The position numbers were made by a program, and so were the translations under genes. Under the pieces are notes generated by a model. The model searched no databases, was not told where the DNA came from, and saw nothing but the letters and a program-made list of their open reading frames with translations. Below are positions 57,776 through 64,000 of a stretch of 64,000 bases of DNA, in pieces. This stretch comes from Cornus controversa. Taxonomy: Eukaryota > Streptophyta > Magnoliopsida > Cornales > Cornaceae. Positions within the stretch are counted from its first letter, which is position 1, and each line of letters starts with the position of its first letter. The stretch covers positions 24,034,806 to 24,098,805 of the forward strand of contig CM048848.1 in NCBI GenBank assembly GCA_026545225.1, in the 5' to 3' direction.

Positions 57776-59522
57776 CTTTTTAACTCCCTCTATAGCTAGC
57801 TTACTTCTTTCAAAATTTTTGCAGCTGAAACTGGTAATTCAACTCTGGATGATCAAGCAGACCTTGCAACTGCAGATAGTAGAAAAAATGGTAGGTTAGC
57901 ATTGCACAGTTGGTAATCATGACTTGTTCGGGTATTTAAAATACATTTTTTTTTATGATTATCTTAAAATAATGATCTCCACTGTTCACATTAGACAGTT
58001 GCGGCGATTGATATAGATTATATTGTTAGATGAAAATATCAAACAATAAACAGAAAGATGTAATTCTTTTTTCTCTTTCTAAAAAATTTATGACATACTC
58101 TGAAACATGAGTACCCTCCTCTGAGTTCTGAGTAAGATACAAAATTTACGGTGCAATTCAAATATCAGATTCGTATCCTAATTCAGGTAATCCTATTCTT
58201 TTGTTACTTTCACTAAAAATTGACCGAATTTCAATACATCTTAGGAAAAATCTGACCAACTTTAACTTAATATCCGTAAATATGTAAAGAAAAATTAATG
58301 GCTCTTTTTTTTTTTTTTTTGTATGACTTTAGATACTAATTTTTCTCAATTGACGTAGTAAGGAAACCCATTTTAAAGGGGAAATTTATATTACTTATGC
58401 GGTTGTTACTTGTTAGGCAAATGAGTCTTCGGATTTTGGCCCTCCAAAATTGTCACTTCACCACCTTCCAGAGCCATATGAGCGTTTTTTCAAAACTAGG
58501 TGAGTATTTTCATCTCTCCAGATTTTCGCTAGTAAAAAAATAATAATATTTTTTATTTAAAAAATATTTAATTAATTTTTTTTACAAAGGAAACAAATTT
58601 TATGTAATAAGGAAACAATTTTTTTAATTTTTTGAATATTCCCTATATGGTCTTCCAATCTCCTTCAACAATATAATTTGCCTTGTTAGTTTGCTGCAAA
58701 ACAAGAATAAAAAACCTTGAACTTTAGACAAAGTCACAACAGAGACGACGTTCTCATAACTTTAACGCAGTCTTCTGCTAGTGGACCACTCAAGACTCAA
58801 AAAAATTTAAAATTCTATTTTATAGGCTCATCTAGTGATAGTTAAGTATAATTATATACATATAGAGAGATCCTAAGGTAAAAAAATTTATATTATGGCC
58901 ACCCAAAACAAAATTTAAAATTATTAGTTTGAAACATGTCATCCTTGTGTAAATTTGCAACCCCTCTGTATAGGCACCATTACCAATCATAGTTCTACAA
59001 GGCACAAATTTTAGATTTTCTTATATAATAAGAAGATAGATATATTAGGAGTTTCATTTAAAGAAAAAAATATATATTACTATTTGTGTGTGTATCTCGG
59101 TGTGTCTAAAAGTGTGTATATATGAATCTAAATCTATAGATATATAAGTCTTAGTTAAGCTTTTAATTACCTTGTTTCAATCATTCCGCTGCAACATCGA
59201 TCTTCACCTCCCTAGCTGTTTCAAATTGTTTGCAAAAAATTAATTTAATTGGCTACTTTACTCGATGAAGTACAGTAATAGATATCTGGTTCTGAATAAA
59301 GCACAAATTGAATAAAGGTGGTGGATGAATAAACACTACATACATATATCTGATTAAAGGTGAAGGTTCGCACATGACGTTGGCTCCACTATTTACTAAA
59401 GGTGGTGAGCATACCTTTGTTCCCGGATGCGTAAATGTGAGTTCTCCCTCCCTCTTTTAAAATGCTTTCTTTGGAATATTTGTCCTAGCTTTAATCTAAA
59501 TATCTCCAAGTGTCTATCTTCT
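57776..59522. other. Intergenic region, nothing recognised
   Basis: AT-rich, probably including the NLR promoter just above 57775. A poly(T) run lies at about 58303-58320. No gene or repeat family recognised. Confidence 0.4.
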
Positions 59523-59567
59523 CCTTTTTTTTACAACAACAAAGGAAAGAAAAAAACAAGCAACAAA

Positions 59568-60045
59568 CTAAGCACCAAAACAAGCATATGAGAACAGAGC
59601 CTTTGAAATTAAAAAAAGAATTGATTCCCAACAGAAAAGAGGACCAAACGAACGAGGAGTTGCACGACAAGCCTCATGCGCCACTTGATTCGGAGTCCTT
59701 GGAACCCATTGGAGATGAGTTATAGAACAACGACCAAGAAAAGCCTTACAATCCTCCATAATCGAGAACAACGCTTCCTCAGTAGGGACAAGATTCATAA
59801 CTGCTTGGCAGTCGCCTTCGATAAAAACATGAGATAGATTCCAATCCAAACAAAACTGGATAGCTGCCTTAAGGATAAGACCCTCTGCCACCATGGCTGA
59901 AGAGACGTAACAAAAAGCAGTAGATGTAATCTTCAACATAACTCCCTTATGATCATGAAGGACCACAACACCTTTACTTTCCTTTAGCATCGGATCAAAA
60001 GTGGCATCGAAATTCAATTTGAAACTCCCTTCCGAAGGAGGGGTC
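59568..60045 (-). pseudogene. LINE RNase H domain
   Basis: Open from the WTPPSEGSFKLNFDATFDP segment (about 60045) to TAA at 59568. Contains KGVVVLHDHKGVMLKI, AEGLILKAAIQFCLDWNLSH, VFIEGDCQAVMNLV and TPNQVAHEACRA, the order of the RNase H-like domain at the end of plant L1 ORF2. The NFDATF and EGDC acidic residues are kept. It is in a different phase from the zinc-binding part, so there is a frameshift between 60045 and 60122. Confidence 0.8.
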
Positions 60046-60121
60046 CAATGCTAAGAAGAATCAGGAGGGGAACGGGAAGAAAAAGCAAAGCTGCTCAAGC
60101 TCTCTTCGAATCTCATGAGCT

Positions 60122-60950
60122 TCAAAAAGTCACGAGTGGCCCTCTCAAGAACGACTTGAGACTCCACCCTTTTGAGTTAAAATTCCACTCATTTCTATTC
60201 TTCCAAAAATGCCAACATAAGAAAGAAGTCAGGCCTACACACTTTGGAAAGCACTTTCCTTCCTTCCACCTTACTGCGAGAGTCAACCATCTTTTCTGCC
60301 ATGGCATTGTAGTGGATTGTCTAAAATCCAAACGCAAAGGACTACGCTTCCACACAACCTGGGACTCTGGGAATAAGCACAACAAATGGTCAATGGATTG
60401 CTCTGCTAACCCACATCTCTTGCACAAGGAATTTAAAGACATTCATCGCATTACTAATATTGAATTAACTGGAGTTTTCTCATGTAAAGACTGCCAAAGG
60501 AAAAATTGAACCTTGTTGAATGACTTGATTTTCCAAACATCAATCCAATTCCTTTTAATTTGTTGATTAATACTGAATTCAGCCACTTGGTCAATTGAGC
60601 GTGATCCTTTAAGGAACGAGAGAGCCAAAAAGTATGCATTCTTAACCGAATTTTTTTCGGAAGAATGCAAACCCCAAATTTTCTCATCCTTTCCAGGACT
60701 AGCTCTAACCGGGATGTGCAAGATTTTCTCACAGTCAGATGGGTTGAACATTCTACGAATCAGATTAATATTCCAGCATTTGCGATCGTGATCAATAAGA
60801 TCTACAACTTTTTGAATACAAGCATCACTCAGCATAGACGAAATTTTGTAGTTAGAATCTGACCAAACATTGATGGATTGTCCATCGCCAATCCTCCATT
60901 TCAACCCCTCAACAATAATTTTTTATAGCTTTATGAAGTCCTTTCCAAAT
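60122..60950 (-). pseudogene. LINE ORF2 C-terminal part with zinc-binding region
   Basis: The frame reads MKWRIGDGQSINVWSDSN, IDVWKIKSFNKVQFFLWQSL, HEKTPVNSILVMR, then a single in-frame TGA (60443-60445). It continues in phase with LCKRCGLAEQSIDHLLCLFP, the C-x2-C...H-x4-C zinc-binding motif. The RT catalytic part lies beyond the truncation. Confidence 0.82.
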
Positions 60951-61045
60951 CCAGGATGCGCCTTTCTTGCATTTGGAATCAAGGAACTAGTAGTGACGAA
61001 AATATTTTTCCTTAAGAATCCTGACCAATCCAAATGCTAGAAAAA

Positions 61046-64000
61046 CACCACATACTATATTGAGTAGTTGTACAAGTAATGACATAATTGGATGTAGGCT
61101 TCAACACGCATGCTTGGAGAGGAAAAACGAGAAGGATCCAATTCCCTTTTTAAATTCGGTGGACTGCAAGTAGGATGGGATGTATGCTCCACTAAGACTA
61201 AAAAACGAATTCCCTTTTTAAATTTTGGGATGCATGCATGTCATGTCATGTTCACATGAATCACACCCTACTTGCATACTATCTGAAAAAACGAATCTGT
61301 TGTACAGTTGCACTAGACAATAAAGTTATGATAGTGGGTGTCCTTGTACACTAGAGTGGCTTGGCTGTCTGTTGTCCTACTTTAACTGAAGTGGCTTTCT
61401 TGCTAAATCCTAGACTTGGATGCGACTTGACTGGATTGGATTGGATTGAATTCTTATTATTCTCATATGGGTCGAGTCCAACTTGAATTGAGATTGATTA
61501 AAGGGACAAATATTCAAGCTTATATATGTTTGGGCTAAAATCGTGCTCGTCTCAATTGGCCTGTTTCCTGTGCTTGGCAATTGGTGAGTGTGATTTTGTT
61601 ATTTTTTCTTGCTGCTGGTGTGTGAGGATGTTTTTCACGTCCGATTTGATATTTGGCTATGGTCGGACTGTGTCGAGCATCGTACTAATATTTCTAGTGC
61701 CATAGCAATTGGAGAACGTATTCACGGTCTTTTAACCTTATCTGAATTCGAGTGACTGTGGAGAGTAGGAATGACCCTCCTACTAGTCCACCTTATGCAT
61801 AAAGGGCCTCACATTAAAAGTTCGTCTAAGACCCCTTGAAGCTCTACTCATCATCTCCATTTCTTAAGTGAAGATAGAAGTTGGGATTTATTAAAAAAGA
61901 ATATATTTTGGGAAGGAAGCTGCCCTCAAGAGTTGATGGATTTTAGCAGTACCAATCATCACTTGCATTGAAACGAATGCAAAATTTTTGACTGCTGAAA
62001 TTTTCTAGAACTTGGGAAGTACTAGACCAGAGAAATATATGCCTTTTATTGAAAAAGTGTCTGTTATGACTTGTTGAATAACTTGCTATAAAATCAGGGT
62101 ATTCTCTAATATCCAAACCTTATTATAGGAGCTTTTTATTTGGCTAAAAACTAGGTTGGTGGGATGAATTCAATTGCCGGTATCATAGGTATGAAACCAT
62201 TATTTTGTGGTATGTTATGCATCTAACAACTGTGACAACAAACACTTAATTTTTTTTGTTCAAATTAATGTCATCAGTGTGAAAATACTCTTCCTACAAA
62301 ACTGAAATCCAATGTACATTGCCAATTGTTGAAAAGATGGGGAACCAAGGTCAAATCATATATTTTGTATGTTTTACTCAACAATTAATCACTTATGTTA
62401 GTGAACTTACTCAAGAGATCTAAAGGATAATAGTGATAATAATTAATCTACATACTTAGTTTATGGCTGGATTCTTTCAGTCATGCAGTCATTTTTAATG
62501 ATATCTTAGAACTTTCAAGGAAATGGCCGACACCTAATAGCTTAGACATTACTAGAGCTTTGTCTAGTCCATTTCCCAATTCTAACATTATCAATGAACA
62601 TCGAGAAAAAGTCAAATCTTGAAAAAATAGGAGAGAGCCTGAATTTCCTTCACACTTGCTGTATTGACTCAGAAGGTCAATTTGGTCATTTGGTTGAATG
62701 ATGGTGGAGTGAAGTAGAGGTAGACATTAAGAAAGAATAGGTAGAAGAACACTATCTCCTCGAAAGGATTTTGTGGCAATAACCATCAAACATGGCCTCT
62801 GTTATGGCTTCACCCTGTGTTGTGTTGTCATGTATAATCTCAATGTGATTGGCTTAATAGTGGGAAAAGGGAATGGAGCAAGGCAAATTGAAGATATCAG
62901 TGCCCAATTTTAATGGTGGTGGAATCCAAAACCTAACAAAAGTTGATTTAAAACTTGACACAGTCCGACCATAGATTAAATTCATGAAGCTTCTAATTAT
63001 TCATTTATTAATTTTCAAATTTGGAGTAGCAATCAAGAAATCAATCTATTGCTTACTCAAGATTTAACAATAAAGCACTATGAAAAATACATTAAAAAGG
63101 TAGATTTTCCTTCGCTTTACTAGTGTAAAATTCTAAGCATCCTATGTATCCAATTTAATGAAAAACATAAGATCAAAGATTATCACTTTTAAGAAATACA
63201 AACCCAAGCTTAGATTAATTATAATACTTTCTAACTACAACATATACATGATATAGATGGTGAAAGAATTATAAAATAATTAATCACAAGAAGCAAAAAT
63301 CATAAGCAATTAAATCACACACATGAGAATTAATTAATGAACAAAAGAACTTCACTTCATTAATGGAGATTTCCTTCTCAACCCTAGTTGAGGAGTTTAG
63401 TTACACATAGTAGAAGAAGAAGATAACAATATAATAAAAGACATAATGAATAAATAAAACCCGAATTATCTCTGTCTTCTCTGCCTTGGCCTCCTCTTCT
63501 TTTCTCCACCCCTCAAAACAGCCACCAATTCACCTCTTTATACCCCAAGAGAATATATAAAGTCCTAATCCAATTAGGAGATAAAGTCCTAATCCAATTA
63601 GAAGAAAATTAGGGTTTTCCCGTAGCCCAAAATAGGTAGATTTTTCTGCTGACTTTCGGCCCAAGTTTTGACCCAGTAGAAGTCCGATTCACGAAATTTA
63701 CGTGAAATACAAAAGTGTCCAGAATCGAATTTCATTCAACCCAATCAGAATTAAGTCGAATTGACGCTCAAAAATAAGGTTTTCAGTCCACTTTCCAAAA
63801 CGGGATTAAAATTGGATTAAGTGTAGAATTGGGCTTCAGGCCCGTAATTTTCTTAAGCAGTTGTAATTCTCTAGAACCTCTTCCTTGGGCTGATTTGAGT
63901 TGAAATATGGAGTTGAATGGACCCATTAGATGTAGGCTTCATATAACCTTCTTGGATATCATCTTTAAAAGCCCAAAATCATGGTTTTATCTGAAATAAC
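61046..64000. other. Intergenic region, nothing recognised
   Basis: No coding resemblance on either strand. A 24 bp tandem duplication (ATAAAGTCCTAATCCAATTA plus four bases) lies at 63557-63604. The last 650 bases, rich in GGCCCAA-type phrases, have the feel of an LTR fragment, but without a partner copy I cannot support that. Confidence 0.35.

Larger units (their letters stand above)
59523..61045 (-). mobile_element. 5'-truncated L1-type LINE, 3' end of ORF2
   Basis: The minus strand starts near 61045 with SLIPNARKGASWIWKGL and ends in TTTGTTGTTGTAAAAAAAA (59524-59540 region), a poly(A) tail typical of plant LINEs. 5' truncation is the usual result of target-primed reverse transcription. 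I could not identify the target duplication. Confidence 0.8.

Noticed and set aside
63351..64000. A solo LTR at the end of the window
   Set aside because: The flavour is suggestive, but there is no second copy, no clear TG...CA ends and no target duplication within the window.

Overview
The window is nuclear DNA of a flowering plant, most likely a dicot. The evidence is long LTR retrotransposons primed by tRNA-Asp or initiator tRNA-Met, a TRIM element, an L1-type LINE, a coiled-coil NB-ARC-LRR resistance-gene relic and relics of an NLP (RWP-RK/PB1) transcription factor. I cannot name the species. I see no clearly intact host gene. The only long intact reading frame is the third ORF of a retrotransposon.

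Region 1 (1-36340) is a nested stack of LTR retrotransposons. Element A is an Athila-like Ty3/gypsy element on the minus strand; its 3' LTR is cut by the window start and its 5' LTR is at 34929-36340. Its protease region is split by element B (7979-32489, minus strand, TSD TAATT). B has LTRs of about 4.0 kb and a 3.5 kb internal region without gag or pol, which is the architecture of a LARD. Inside B are a TRIM with an extra inverted LTR (12380-13155) and element C (16450-29393, plus strand, TSD CTTTT). C is a nearly complete relative of A: LTR, tRNA-Asp-type PBS, gag-pol with seven in-frame stops, a palindrome array, a TATA-like box, a candidate intron, a GC-rich third ORF, PPT and LTR. Insertion order is A, then B, then C.

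Region 2 (36341-46407) holds NLP relics in two tandem, complementary pieces. Locus 1 (36528-39387) has N-terminal exons, part of the RWP-RK domain and an open PB1 domain, with a MITE in its first intron. Locus 2 (about 44431-45778) has the middle GAF-like part and scrambled RWP-RK pieces, sits after what looks like an exocyst EXO84 fragment, and runs into a LINE-like scrap. Between them lies a Tekay-like chromovirus fragment (41927-43025).

Region 3 (46408-54048) is two copies of one 3.8 kb LTR-like unit, head to tail, 2 bp apart, inside a single 5 bp TSD (ATTCA). Each copy carries a minisatellite with a 67-68 bp unit.

Region 4 (54366-57775, minus strand) is a frameshifted CNL gene whose LRR is split by roughly 0.5 kb of foreign sequence. 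Region 5 (59523-61045, minus strand) is the 3' end of an L1-type LINE. I see nothing recognisable in 57776-59522 or 61046-64000.

The most interesting hypothesis concerns A and C. The same 18 bp palindromes lie upstream of the AT-rich part of the LTR and upstream of a TATA-like box before the third ORF, followed in both elements by matching splice sites. This suggests that the third ORF is expressed separately from a spliced RNA.
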